DNA of 64,000 nt, taken from contig NZ_MAEH01000021.1 in the NCBI RefSeq assembly GCF_009933135.1, positions 62,001 to 126,000 on the forward strand, in the 5' to 3' direction. The notes beneath the pieces were generated by a model. That model saw only the letters and a list, made by a program, of their open reading frames with translations, did not search any database and was not told the origin of the DNA. Position 1 is the stretch's first letter. Each line of letters opens with the position of its first letter. This DNA is from Candidatus Enterococcus leclercqii. GTDB taxonomy: Bacteria > Bacillota > Bacilli > Lactobacillales > Enterococcaceae. A program made the position numbers and the translations under genes. Below are positions 7,317 through 15,200 of the stretch, piece after piece.

Positions 7317-9766
7317 TATTCCACCTCATTTCTCACTGGTGGTCTGGTGTCAAAGGCATGGAGTAGCTCTTCAAAGATTGGGTGGAACTGCATAACGCCC
7401 ACACGACCATAAAGGTCACTGATAAGGCATTGTCCGTTTTCCAATTCACGCAAGCGTTTCTGGTTACTTTCATCTTCCTTATCCACGCCGAAGAACTCTA
7501 GCGTTTTCTTGATTTCCACTAAGTCCGTGGAACGGAACGCAAATTTCAGACCAATATTGTTTTTCATCTTCTCGTCCAGTAAATCGTCCGCATTTTGGGT
7601 AACAAAATAGACCCCAGCGTTCATGGCTCGTCCAGCTCGGACTAGCTTCATGGATAGGGTCTTTCCTTGGGCGACTTGTAAGAAGCTCCACGCTTCGTCA
7701 AGGTCTACGATTTTAAAGATGGAACGGTCAGAGTGAATAAAATCTAGGGCAAAGGTACTAATGACAATCAGCATTGCCACGCTTAATAATTCCATTGTTG
7801 TGTATTCCTCAAAAGAAGTGTCTGCGTCTGGCAACACCAAGTCCGCTACTTGAATGATGTTTAGTTGCTTTTCTAAGCTGATGGATTGTTTGACGTTCCC
7901 ATCACTAAAGAGCAGGTGTGCAAAGTCATAGTCCACAAAACTTTCGATATGGTCGGCAATGCTGTTACTGATGGTGGTATCTTCTTTGCGAAGTTGGTCA
8001 ATTACCAGTAGTAAGCCACGCTGGTTACTCTGGGTGACGTTACGAATGGCTTTTCTAAGCACGGGGAATTTCTCACTATCACGGCTAGAGATACCCGTTA
8101 GAAATGTGAGAATATCAATCGCCAGACTTTCGGAATCTTTCTTGCGTTTCAAAATTACATAAGGGTCAAGTAGTCCTTTGTTTTCCTCGTCACTGGTAAG
8201 GTTCACGATATTAATTTCATGGGCGATTTCTGGTAAGGTTTCTTTCCAGTTGCCACGTTCGGCTTTGGGGTCAACAATCACCGCTTGACCGCCGAATAAT
8301 ACGGCGTAGTAGACCAGCATATTGTTACTAAAGGATTTACCGCCACCAAGCGAACCAAGAAACGCTGACGCTAGAGCGTTAGTAACTGAACCTTTTACCC
8401 CTTGGCTGGCAAGGCTTGGTTTTAAGTAAATATTGCGTCCAGTATCAAGGTTATAACCGACATAGATTCCCTCGGTTTCTCCTAACATTTGCGTCGCTCC
8501 AAAACCAAGTCCAGCCAAAAAATCAGAAGTCACATACTGGATATAGTCATTTAAGTATCGCTTGGACGCTGGGATAAATTCACCGTGTAGTCCTAACATA
8601 TCGCCAAAGGGACGCACGAGTTTGATTGATAAGTCGTCGTAGAAGTCTTTGACTTCATCACACCGTCTTTTCAACTCGTCGAGATCCTTTGCGGACACTC
8701 GGATAACATAGCTCAATTTATACATGGATTCTTTGCTTTGGTCTAAGTTACTTTCCAGTTCGTTCACCGAATCCAAAGCGTCCACTACATTAGAGCTGGT
8801 TTCATTGTCACTTTCCCAAGCGTGGCTATCTAAGTCTTTCAGTTCCTTTTTCTTATTACGAACTGTCGTTAAGGCTTTCTTGTTGGCGACGATTTCCACG
8901 TTCATACTGGTGTCGATTGGGAAGGTGAATTGTTGTTGCTGGTAGTAAAAGATTTCACTACTTGGGAAGTCCAGCTCACCCACAATGGAATTAATGGTGA
9001 AATAGGCAACGTAGGTTGTCATGTCCTCATGTTCCAACCGTAAGTACCGCTGATTTTCCTCAATCAAACAACGTGTCGGTTTTAGAATGTCATACTTTTT
9101 CACCAGCACTTGTTTGTCTTTATACCGTTTCGGCAGGTGATATTCGTATTCCTCATACGGTGTACCAGTTTGACCGTAAAGGTGTTCAATGATGTAACCA
9201 AAGTCGTTTTTGTCCAGCTTACGGATTTTGAACCGTCTGGATATTTTACTTTCCAGTAAGTGTTCCATCTTAGAAAAGCGGTCAATTTCATCATTGCTCA
9301 TAGATACAAAATCGCCCATCAGCTTGTGATTGACACCGTGAATAAATTCTTCAAAGGCTTTCTTGATTTCCGCACCAATACTTTTGATAGATACTTCTTG
9401 GTCGTTTAGCAATAACTTGAAGCCAATAAAAAAGCGATAGTCTACTTGATTGTCACCAATCATAGAAACTAACGCTTCGGTCTGTTCATCTATTTTTTTG
9501 TGGGCTACATCTTTTAGCCGTCCAGTGACTTCCTGCTTGGAGCGTTCCTGCGTCGCTCGAATACTGGATTCCGTCGCCAGTTGTAAGGCATGGATTTTTC
9601 CATCACGATTTTGGGCGATAAGCTGACGGAAGTTGTCATGGACTTGGTACTTTTCATCTGGACTTAAAAAGCTGTAATTGTAAGGTATCAACTCATAGTA
9701 GGCGAAGCACTCGCCGTCATGGTTGAATACCAGGTTATTCTCTATATACTTAATTGGGTACGCCAT
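7316..9766 (-). CDS. tcpF: Conjugation ATPase (Tn916 Orf16, VirB4-like)
   Basis: The 816-residue protein has a Walker A loop GSLGGGKSFSNN near residue 460, a Walker B KIVDLDEAWSF near 685 and the downstream FVTQNADDL segment, as in VirB4/TraC ATPases that energise type IV secretion. It corresponds to Tn916 Orf16. The ATG at 9766 (MAYPIKYIEN) is chosen because it matches the family start; a GTG at 9778 lies closer to the AGGAG and is an alternative. It overlaps the end of orf17 by 17 bases. Confidence 0.93.
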   Translation of the reverse strand: MAYPIKYIENNLVFNHDGECFAYYELIPYNYSFLSPDEKYQVHDNFRQLIAQNRDGKIHALQLATESSIRATQERSKQEVTGRLKDVAHKKIDEQTEALVSMIGDNQVDYRFFIGFKLLLNDQEVSIKSIGAEIKKAFEEFIHGVNHKLMGDFVSMSNDEIDRFSKMEHLLESKISRRFKIRKLDKNDFGYIIEHLYGQTGTPYEEYEYHLPKRYKDKQVLVKKYDILKPTRCLIEENQRYLRLEHEDMTTYVAYFTINSIVGELDFPSSEIFYYQQQQFTFPIDTSMNVEIVANKKALTTVRNKKKELKDLDSHAWESDNETSSNVVDALDSVNELESNLDQSKESMYKLSYVIRVSAKDLDELKRRCDEVKDFYDDLSIKLVRPFGDMLGLHGEFIPASKRYLNDYIQYVTSDFLAGLGFGATQMLGETEGIYVGYNLDTGRNIYLKPSLASQGVKGSVTNALASAFLGSLGGGKSFSNNMLVYYAVLFGGQAVIVDPKAERGNWKETLPEIAHEINIVNLTSDEENKGLLDPYVILKRKKDSESLAIDILTFLTGISSRDSEKFPVLRKAIRNVTQSNQRGLLLVIDQLRKEDTTISNSIADHIESFVDYDFAHLLFSDGNVKQSISLEKQLNIIQVADLVLPDADTSFEEYTTMELLSVAMLIVISTFALDFIHSDRSIFKIVDLDEAWSFLQVAQGKTLSMKLVRAGRAMNAGVYFVTQNADDLLDEKMKNNIGLKFAFRSTDLVEIKKTLEFFGVDKEDESNQKRLRELENGQCLISDLYGRVGVMQFHPIFEELLHAFDTRPPVRNEVE

Positions 9767-10145
9767 AATACATTTCACTCCTTACTATGGTGATGGTTTC
9801 ATCTAACCGTTGATTGTGTAGTTTCACAGGTTTACCTGCGTAAGTGACCTTTGGTTTCACCATATAGGTGATAATAGATTTAAGGAATCCATAGGGCTTT
9901 TTACCATCAAAGGTTTTCTGGCTCATGAACCATGTCAGTCCAACAGGGATTCCAGCATATTTTAATAATGCACCGTCAATCATGGATAACGGCGGTAAAT
10001 TCCCAAAGAGTATCACTAGGAATAGTGATACCACAAACCATGTCATTTGGGTAAAGGTGACAGGAAAAGGGAGCTGTAAATCATTGATGGCATAAATGAC
10101 TTTTTCCACCGACCAGATAGAGGTATAGCTTTTGATTTTCTTCAT
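9750..10145 (-). CDS. tcpE: Conjugal transfer protein TcpE (Tn916 Orf17)
   Basis: The 131-residue protein starts MKKIKSYTSIWSVEKVIYAI and has two adjacent transmembrane helices near residues 28-75, as in the TcpE family of Gram-positive conjugation systems. The ATG at 10145 follows AAAGGACG; longer frames up to 10187 lack support. It is directly upstream of the VirB4-like ATPase and overlaps it, as in Tn916. An intrinsic terminator stands just upstream, separating it from an inserted cargo gene. Confidence 0.9.
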   Translation of the reverse strand: MKKIKSYTSIWSVEKVIYAINDLQLPFPVTFTQMTWFVVSLFLVILFGNLPPLSMIDGALLKYAGIPVGLTWFMSQKTFDGKKPYGFLKSIITYMVKPKVTYAGKPVKLHNQRLDETITIVRSEMYYGVPN

Positions 10146-10176
10146 TTCATCACGTCCTTTCTGTTTTTTTACATAG

Positions 10177-10213
10177 AAAAAGAGCAATCGACTGCAATAG
10201 TGGATTGCTCTTT
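10177..10213 (-). terminator. Intrinsic terminator between cargo gene and orf17
   Basis: Perfect 11-base arms AAAGAGCAATC (10179-10189) and GATTGCTCTTT (10203-10213) are followed on the minus strand by a T-run. It closes the cargo gene but also stands only about 30 bases ahead of orf17. Confidence 0.8.
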
Positions 10214-10224
10214 AGAGAATGTTG

Positions 10225-10863
10225 TTATTTATTTTTGTTCTTAATCCAATTTGCGATAATTTCACCATCACTTTTTAGGTCATTAGGATCTGTTGAATAC
10301 ATAAAACTTAAATTAGTTTCTTTAAGGAGTTTGTCATACAAAACAGGTCGCAATATTTTCGTCTTATTATCATTAAATGGACTTCTTTGACCAAGTGCTC
10401 CATCTTGTTTGACTGCATTTCTCCTAACTGCGTAACAATATATTTTATTAGGGTCTTCAGAATCACTTTTACTGAGAGATGATACCATAGCCTTTTTTTG
10501 AATTTGAGTTTTATTATTACTTACTGAATCAGGTATAAATTCAGCCAAGCAATTATAAAATTGTGTTTCAAAATCTCCAGAGTTAGGGTTGTTTTCAACA
10601 CCAAAAAAATTCTTGACATTATCTATATCAGTTAATAACCTCACTGAATTAGCATAGGTAACTAGACTTTCTGAAAAATCTTTTTCATTTAGAAATTCTA
10701 GTTTCACTAATGAGTATGGTGGTGGATTTTCTCCAGCTTCAATTCTTTTTACCAAAACAACATATCGCTTTTTTTTATAAGAGAAATCAAAAGCATCAAT
10801 TACCCATTGTTTATCTTTCATATCTTCAAACAAAAGTTTTAAATTACCAAATACATATGACAT
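10225..10863 (-). CDS. Uncharacterised cargo protein, probably DUF6037-type
   Basis: The 212-residue protein starts MSYVFGNLKLLFEDMKDKQW. It resembles, from memory, the uncharacterised DUF6037 family; no function is known. It is soluble with no membrane segments, and ends in a basic tail. It is inserted between the ardA and orf17 equivalents, which are neighbours in Tn916. It has its own promoter (TGTTATAAT) and its own terminator, and its DNA is clearly more AT-rich than the transfer genes on both sides. These are marks of a recently gained, independently expressed cargo gene. A defence or host-benefit role is inference. Confidence 0.75.
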   Translation of the reverse strand: MSYVFGNLKLLFEDMKDKQWVIDAFDFSYKKKRYVVLVKRIEAGENPPPYSLVKLEFLNEKDFSESLVTYANSVRLLTDIDNVKNFFGVENNPNSGDFETQFYNCLAEFIPDSVSNNKTQIQKKAMVSSLSKSDSEDPNKIYCYAVRRNAVKQDGALGQRSPFNDNKTKILRPVLYDKLLKETNLSFMYSTDPNDLKSDGEIIANWIKNKNK

Positions 10864-10898
10864 ATAATCTTCCTTTCCGAATGTAATATAGTAGTTAT

Positions 10899-10907
10899 AT
10901 TATAACA
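10899..10907 (-). promoter_or_regulatory. Extended -10 promoter of the orphan cargo gene
   Basis: The minus strand reads TGTTATAAT, an extended -10 element with a consensus TATAAT (10899-10904), 36 bases before the ATG at 10863. No convincing -35 is present, as is common for extended -10 promoters. Confidence 0.7.
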
Positions 10908-10921
10908 CGGATTTTTATAAG

Positions 10922-11422
10922 TCAGGCACAGTATTCAAAGACACCATGAGAGGTAACAAGATAATTGCCCTCGATTTCCATGTCACGACCAAGAGATTGA
11001 TAGTCGATATAGTTTTGTAGGTTGCTTGGTACTTCTCCAAGCTGTCCAGTTTCTTCCACGTAGTAGCGAGCAATATCTTCCATAGAATCACAATCGCTGT
11101 AACATTGAATATCATCTACGTGTTCCAGCAGTTCTTCCAAAGAGCCAAACCACATACCTTGAATCTCTTTTAGTTCATCAAGGATAGGCGAACCCTCTAA
11201 TTCCATCACCAGTTCACATAGGCGGTTGATTTCACTGATAGAAGTGTACTCGCTGATTTCAAAGGGCAGTTCGTAATCGTGAATGGCGTATTCCTCATAC
11301 TCACCATTTAAGCCGATACGTTCTTCCATTTCTTCGTAATCAATAGGTGGGGTGAACCATGCTCCTACCAGTTCACCCTCGTTGTACTTGCCAAGATTGG
11401 CAACATAAACTTGCATTTCCAT
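10922..11422 (-). CDS. ardA: Antirestriction protein ArdA (Tn916 Orf18)
   Basis: The 166-residue, highly acidic protein starts MEMQVYVANLGKYNEGELVG and matches the ArdA family, a DNA mimic that binds and blocks type I restriction enzymes when the ICE enters a new host. The length equals that of Tn916 Orf18. The start at 11422 is preceded by AGGAGGTG; a longer frame to 11476 has no ribosome binding site and would run into orf19. It lies between orf19 and the inserted orphan cargo gene. Confidence 0.95.
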   Translation of the reverse strand: MEMQVYVANLGKYNEGELVGAWFTPPIDYEEMEERIGLNGEYEEYAIHDYELPFEISEYTSISEINRLCELVMELEGSPILDELKEIQGMWFGSLEELLEHVDDIQCYSDCDSMEDIARYYVEETGQLGEVPSNLQNYIDYQSLGRDMEIEGNYLVTSHGVFEYCA

Positions 11423-11435
11423 TTTGTGCCACCTC

Positions 11436-11657
11436 CTACGCACCGATAATCTGGTTGAATAGACGAAGTAGTACATCTTTCACACCGCCAGCGTTGAATA
11501 CAAGACCTACGGCAATCAAGGCGATAATCACAAAACCAATCAGCTTTGAGAACTCACGCTTGAAGCCTAAGTACAGACCAATCACCACGATTGCTAAAAG
11601 TACCAGCGATTGAGCATTGTTTAAAAACCAGTTGTAAAGATTTTGTCCAAAATTCAT
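11436..11657 (-). CDS. TcpD-like membrane protein (Tn916 Orf19)
   Basis: The 73-residue protein has two hydrophobic helices (about residues 17-34 and 38-55) and ends LRLFNQIIGA, as in Tn916 Orf19. TcpD-like proteins are small membrane parts of the conjugation machine. The ATG overlaps the stop of the DUF3789-like peptide gene in an ATGA arrangement. Confidence 0.88.
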   Translation of the reverse strand: MNFGQNLYNWFLNNAQSLVLLAIVVIGLYLGFKREFSKLIGFVIIALIAVGLVFNAGGVKDVLLRLFNQIIGA

Positions 11658-11788
11658 TCTTCATTCCTCCTTTGAATTCCTTCTAGTTGCTTGTCTGCTT
11701 GTTTACTAATCTGCATTAGGCTCATCAATGTAACGCCAATGAGAACACCTAATCCAATAAGTAGAAAACGGCTAATCAATAGCCACAT
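11654..11788 (-). CDS. Small DUF3789-type membrane peptide (44 aa)
   Basis: An ATG at 11788, after AAAGGAG, opens a 44-residue frame starting MWLLISRFLLIGLGVLIGVT that ends in a basic/polar tail and a TGA overlapping the ATG of orf19. It is one transmembrane helix with a short cytoplasmic tail, the layout of DUF3789 peptides found between the relaxase and orf19 in Tn916-like elements. The overlap and strong ribosome binding site show it is a real gene. Confidence 0.8.
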   Translation of the reverse strand: MWLLISRFLLIGLGVLIGVTLMSLMQISKQADKQLEGIQRRNEE

Positions 11789-11805
11789 AAAATTCTCCTT
11801 TCCAT

Positions 11806-11835
11806 CAAAAAAGCGACCTCTAAGTTAGAAGTCGC
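11806..11835 (-). terminator. Intrinsic terminator downstream of relaxase
   Basis: Arms GCGACCTCT (11813-11821) and AGAAGTCGC (11827-11835) pair with one G-U, followed on the minus strand by six T residues. It lies 15 bases after the relaxase stop and 18 bases before the DUF3789-like start, inside the transfer operon. Confidence 0.8.
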
Positions 11836-11850
11836 AAGTTACGCTATCCG

Positions 11851-13038
11851 CTAGACAATCACCTCCTCGGCGGACAGATTTTGTTGTTCAATTAGTTTCT
11901 CGTGTTTCTCGGTGAGTTTGGCTTCCTTTATCATTTCTGGTAGGACATTGGTTTCATTTAACACATCAAGAATACTGGTTACTTTAAGCGTGGGTGCTAC
12001 TTGATGGCGTAGCCAGTTGAGCGTCCGCTCATAGCTGTATGGCTCTGGTTTGGTAGTTAAGCGTAATTCACCTCGATTCTTACCAATGAACCATTCCCAG
12101 CGTTCATTTGTCTGCCAGTCGCTACGACGTTTGGTATCGTCTTTATCCGTAAAACGCAGATACCGATTGATAATCTTAAATGCCGTTCGTTCCGCATTTT
12201 CAAATTTCAATAAATCCTCAATGGCTTTACTGGCTCGCTCATTTTTCAAGCGAATCTCAAAGCGGTTTTTTACGTCCGCTTCATCAAGAGGAATATCATT
12301 CTTCACGTATTGTTCGTAGTCCTTTTCATAGATACAGAAGTAGACCTCACTTTTTAGTGAACCAATGTAAAGGGTATTTCCCATATCTGGCTTTTCGTCA
12401 CGGTGGACTAACCCACCGCTACGATAGTTCTTGAAGCTACGAAAGACGGAGATACATTCTTCTTCGTCACACTTTTTTGCCAGTTCTGGAATATCCAAGA
12501 TTCCGACCTTATCGTTGATGGCAAGGTCTACTCGTTTGAATACGGCTTTGACATTTAAGCAATCACGGAAGAAGTCATACCAGTTACGGTGCTGTGCCAG
12601 CAAGAAGTTTTCATACTGGCGACAACCTTTTCCTTTGAGTTCCAGCAACACGCCTTTGGTTAAGTCGTGGGAACAAAGCACCATGACATCACCGAAGCGG
12701 TAATGCTCTGGATAGGAGTAGTAGCCAAAATCCTCATGAATCATGTAGTCAATGTTCAGCCGTAAAATATCATGAATGACAAAGGCGACGTTATCTGTGG
12801 GGAATCGAATCCGCACATAGTCGAATAACATTTCTAAGGGGTTATCTGGATTGAAGTATTCCAACTTTTGTAGAATCAGTTCCTTTAGTTTGGAATCCAC
12901 CTCTACTTTGTGGTTCTCAATCTTGTTAAGATATTCTCTGGATATACCAGAGGCGATAGCCAGCTTATTTTGCGATATGCCATAAGCCAGTCGCTTTTCC
13001 TTTAATTCTTCAATCCAAGGGGATTGTTTCAATCGCAT
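11851..13038 (-). CDS. MobT-family relaxase (Tn916 Orf20)
   Basis: About 395 residues: an N-terminal XRE-type helix-turn-helix (ISQNKLAIASGISREYLNKI near residues 20-39) followed by a Rep_trans rolling-circle replication initiator domain (with GGLVHRDEKPDMGNTLYIGS near residue 207). This is the arrangement of Tn916 Orf20, which nicks oriT and pilots the transferred strand. The ATG at 13038 sits directly on GGAGGA; the TTG at 13032 has ideal spacing from GGAGG and may be the true start. Its presumed target, oriT, lies immediately upstream at 13161-13216. Confidence 0.93.
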   Translation of the reverse strand: MRLKQSPWIEELKEKRLAYGISQNKLAIASGISREYLNKIENHKVEVDSKLKELILQKLEYFNPDNPLEMLFDYVRIRFPTDNVAFVIHDILRLNIDYMIHEDFGYYSYPEHYRFGDVMVLCSHDLTKGVLLELKGKGCRQYENFLLAQHRNWYDFFRDCLNVKAVFKRVDLAINDKVGILDIPELAKKCDEEECISVFRSFKNYRSGGLVHRDEKPDMGNTLYIGSLKSEVYFCIYEKDYEQYVKNDIPLDEADVKNRFEIRLKNERASKAIEDLLKFENAERTAFKIINRYLRFTDKDDTKRRSDWQTNERWEWFIGKNRGELRLTTKPEPYSYERTLNWLRHQVAPTLKVTSILDVLNETNVLPEMIKEAKLTEKHEKLIEQQNLSAEEVIV

Positions 13039-13046
13039 TCCTCCAA

Positions 13047-13087
13047 TCAAAAAAAGGTGTGAACTATTGAGAGCTAATTCACACCTT
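13047..13087 (-). terminator. Intrinsic terminator upstream of relaxase
   Basis: Perfect 10-base arms AAGGTGTGAA (13054-13063) and TTCACACCTT (13078-13087) are followed on the minus strand by a T-run. It ends just 9-15 bases before the relaxase start, so transcription from orf21 must pass it to reach the relaxase. Confidence 0.85.
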
Positions 13088-13160
13088 ACATACATTCGCT
13101 AAATCCTTGATAAAGCCAAGGGATTTTCGCTATTCTATTGCTGTTTCTTATTGTTTTTGT

Positions 13161-13216
13161 GCCCCCCTGTTAGGTATAGGGGGCTAGTCGCTTGGCGTGG
13201 CTTACGCCACACCAAG
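13161..13216 (-). other. oriT: Origin of transfer (oriT)
   Basis: In the gap between orf21 and orf20, where Tn916 has its oriT, a GC-rich inverted repeat has arms GCCCCC (13161-13166) and GGGGGC (13179-13184). Read on the minus strand, the centre ends CTAACAGGGGGG, closely like the ICEBs1/Tn916-type nicking hairpin. A second near-perfect hairpin (CTTGG-GTGGC / GCCAC-CCAAG, 13191-13216) adjoins it. Place and sequence support oriT; the exact nick is not shown. Confidence 0.85.
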
Positions 13217-14614
13217 TCAACGCTCGTCTGCACCTGTGGCTTGCACTTCGTCCGCCACTGGCACAGTCGGCGTTCTGGTGGTTAGGTTTCCTATGTTTTT
13301 TAGGAAGTCGTATTTCTTTGGTACAAGTGGGGTGTAAAATTCGCTGATTACACTTGTTCCAACATCTACATAGCCACGCCCTTTGATGGGTTTTAGGAAA
13401 AACTGCTTTTGCACATCTGAACCAAACATCATGCCATAGCCTAGCTCACTCATACGACCAAGGGCAACACGGAAATTGAACTGGTCACGAATCCCGTCGC
13501 CGAGATACTTTGCGTCTGGACGCTGGCACGCTAAGATTAAAAAGAATCCTGCTTGTCGTCCAAGCATGACGATCTGTTTTAACTTATCGACCACCTTGGT
13601 ACTTTCTTTTCCCAGCATATCCATAAAGGCGACGTATTCATCAAAGATTAGAAAGTTCGCTGGCAAACCTAAGTAAGCATAGTTTTCACCAGTCTTATAG
13701 TTGGGGTGTCGCTTCATTTCCTCACTACGAGCCAGCATATCGTTATAAAAGCGGTCAATACACGCCATCATATCGTCTTTGCGATAGTAGACATTATCTA
13801 TCACTGTTTCAAGGTCTGCCAAGTCAGCGTTCTTTGGGTCAAGAACATACAGCTTGGAATCAGTACGCAATAGTGCTTCGATAATGGTAAGGATAAAGTA
13901 GGTCTTACCGCCACCAGTACCACCAGCGATTAACATATGAGGTAGTGAATCATACGCCCAATAGACGTTATCCATGAGTTTTAAGCGACCACCTTTAGCG
14001 ACCACTTCATCAATGGTGATACGGCTGTTAATAGTATCATACAGCAAGGTGTATTCCACATAAGATTCCTTTAATTCTTTATCAACCAGCTCACAGAATA
14101 AGCCTGTTTCCAGCTTCTTTTCTAACTGTAAAAGCTGGTCTTGGTATTTCCCCATTGTGATTTCCACGTTGATATGGATAAGCCCATCTTTCAAGTAGTA
14201 GTACATCTTGGGGAAGTGGCTGATTTTTTCTTTGGTCTTAGAGCTTGGCAGGTCTTTGAAGAAGCCATCATCTTGAATTTGCTCGGATTCATACCAGCCA
14301 TTTTGAAGAATCATAAGAGCCAACTTTTGGCGGTGTTCCAGTTGCTTTACAGAATCAATGCGGTATCGGTAGTAAAGAAAGCCGATAATTAGACATACAA
14401 AAAGGGTAGTGATTACACTACCCCAGAAGTACGGTCTATGAAGTTGTTTAATAAGGCTATCAACTGTAACGCTATTCCAATCCACCGCCATAAGTGCCGA
14501 TAGATGAAACGGTATCATCACTAGCAGAAATAAAAAACTGAATCCTGCTAGTGCAGTGTTGTAAACTAGGCTTTTGTCACTGGCTCGTATTCGCTTGCCT
14601 TTGTATTTGAAAAT
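13217..14614 (-). CDS. tcpA: FtsK-like coupling protein TcpA (Tn916 Orf21), likely ATT start
   Basis: The protein has a Walker A loop GGTGGGKTYF, a Walker B FLIFDEYVAF and a C-terminal FtsK/SpoIIIE ATPase fold. It is the type IV coupling protein that brings the relaxase-DNA complex to the channel. The nearest ATG/GTG start (14521) would give 434 residues and remove part of the first membrane helix. Reading upstream in frame reveals KGKRIRASDKSLVY, which matches the N-terminus of Tn916 Orf21 (GKRIRPSDK). The only plausible start is an ATT at 14614, seven bases after AGGAGG, giving 465 residues, close to the 461 of Tn916. Two transmembrane helices then precede the ATPase. Confidence 0.88.
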   Translation of the reverse strand: MFKYKGKRIRASDKSLVYNTALAGFSFLFLLVMIPFHLSALMAVDWNSVTVDSLIKQLHRPYFWGSVITTLFVCLIIGFLYYRYRIDSVKQLEHRQKLALMILQNGWYESEQIQDDGFFKDLPSSKTKEKISHFPKMYYYLKDGLIHINVEITMGKYQDQLLQLEKKLETGLFCELVDKELKESYVEYTLLYDTINSRITIDEVVAKGGRLKLMDNVYWAYDSLPHMLIAGGTGGGKTYFILTIIEALLRTDSKLYVLDPKNADLADLETVIDNVYYRKDDMMACIDRFYNDMLARSEEMKRHPNYKTGENYAYLGLPANFLIFDEYVAFMDMLGKESTKVVDKLKQIVMLGRQAGFFLILACQRPDAKYLGDGIRDQFNFRVALGRMSELGYGMMFGSDVQKQFFLKPIKGRGYVDVGTSVISEFYTPLVPKKYDFLKNIGNLTTRTPTVPVADEVQATGADER

Positions 14615-14635
14615 AGAGGTTCCTCCTTTCTGGAT

Positions 14636-14667
14636 AAAAAAACAAGCAGGGGTTAAACTGCTTGTTT
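14636..14667 (-). terminator. Intrinsic terminator upstream of coupling protein gene
   Basis: Perfect 10-base arms AAACAAGCAG (14640-14649) and CTGCTTGTTT (14658-14667) are followed by a T-run on the minus strand. It stands just upstream of the ribosome binding site of orf21. Confidence 0.8.
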
Positions 14668-14798
14668 AATAAAAGTGACTTTCACAGTATGAAAGTTAGA
14701 ACTTGCTCTAGTCTTTTTTAGCGTACAAGAAAATCATAAGTATTCTTGCTAATGCTCATACATAAAAGGCTAAAATTTTATATAAATATAGTTTTTAA

Positions 14799-15197
14799 TC
14801 ATAAACAACCACCTAGAGTAACAATGACATTTGTATACTTGTATCCTTTATTTTCCCTGCTACACTCCATAACAATGAAATAGTCGCTCTCATTCTCAGC
14901 TTTAACAACAATACCTTGTGAATACCGAGTTTTCCAAAGTGGTTTAACTCCATAATATTGAGCGACAAAATCATTCGACGGATTAGGTGCCTCTACACTG
15001 AAATTATTTTCAAATAGCCATGCATGATAATTTTTAAGTGCGGGCGGAGGTCCCATTATCTGAAATGCCATCATCGTCGCTGATTGAAATTCCATTTCCT
15101 CTTCAATGTTAATCACATACTTTTCAGTCGGATTAAGTCTGTATCCATCAATTGAAGTCATTTTTCCCGCATTTTCATTGAGTTTAATTTTTTTCAT
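14799..15197 (-). CDS. Unknown 132-aa cargo protein, third gene of nuclease-like cassette
   Basis: The 132-residue protein starts MKKIKLNENAGKMTSIDGYR and shows no membrane segment or motif that I recognise. Its ATG at 15197 follows an AAAGGAG that is part of the end of the DUF4365 gene, three bases after that stop, so the two are made together. It ends with a Gly-Gly-Cys-Leu tail. DNA composition is AT-rich like its two partners. A small immunity, regulatory or partner protein is possible, but nothing in the sequence proves it. Confidence 0.7.
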   Translation of the reverse strand: MKKIKLNENAGKMTSIDGYRLNPTEKYVINIEEEMEFQSATMMAFQIMGPPPALKNYHAWLFENNFSVEAPNPSNDFVAQYYGVKPLWKTRYSQGIVVKAENESDYFIVMECSRENKGYKYTNVIVTLGGCL

Positions 15198-15200
15198 TAT

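Noticed and set aside
13191-13216. Intrinsic terminator after orf21
   Set aside because: The stem is good but no T-run follows on the minus strand; the position beside the nick hairpin fits oriT better.
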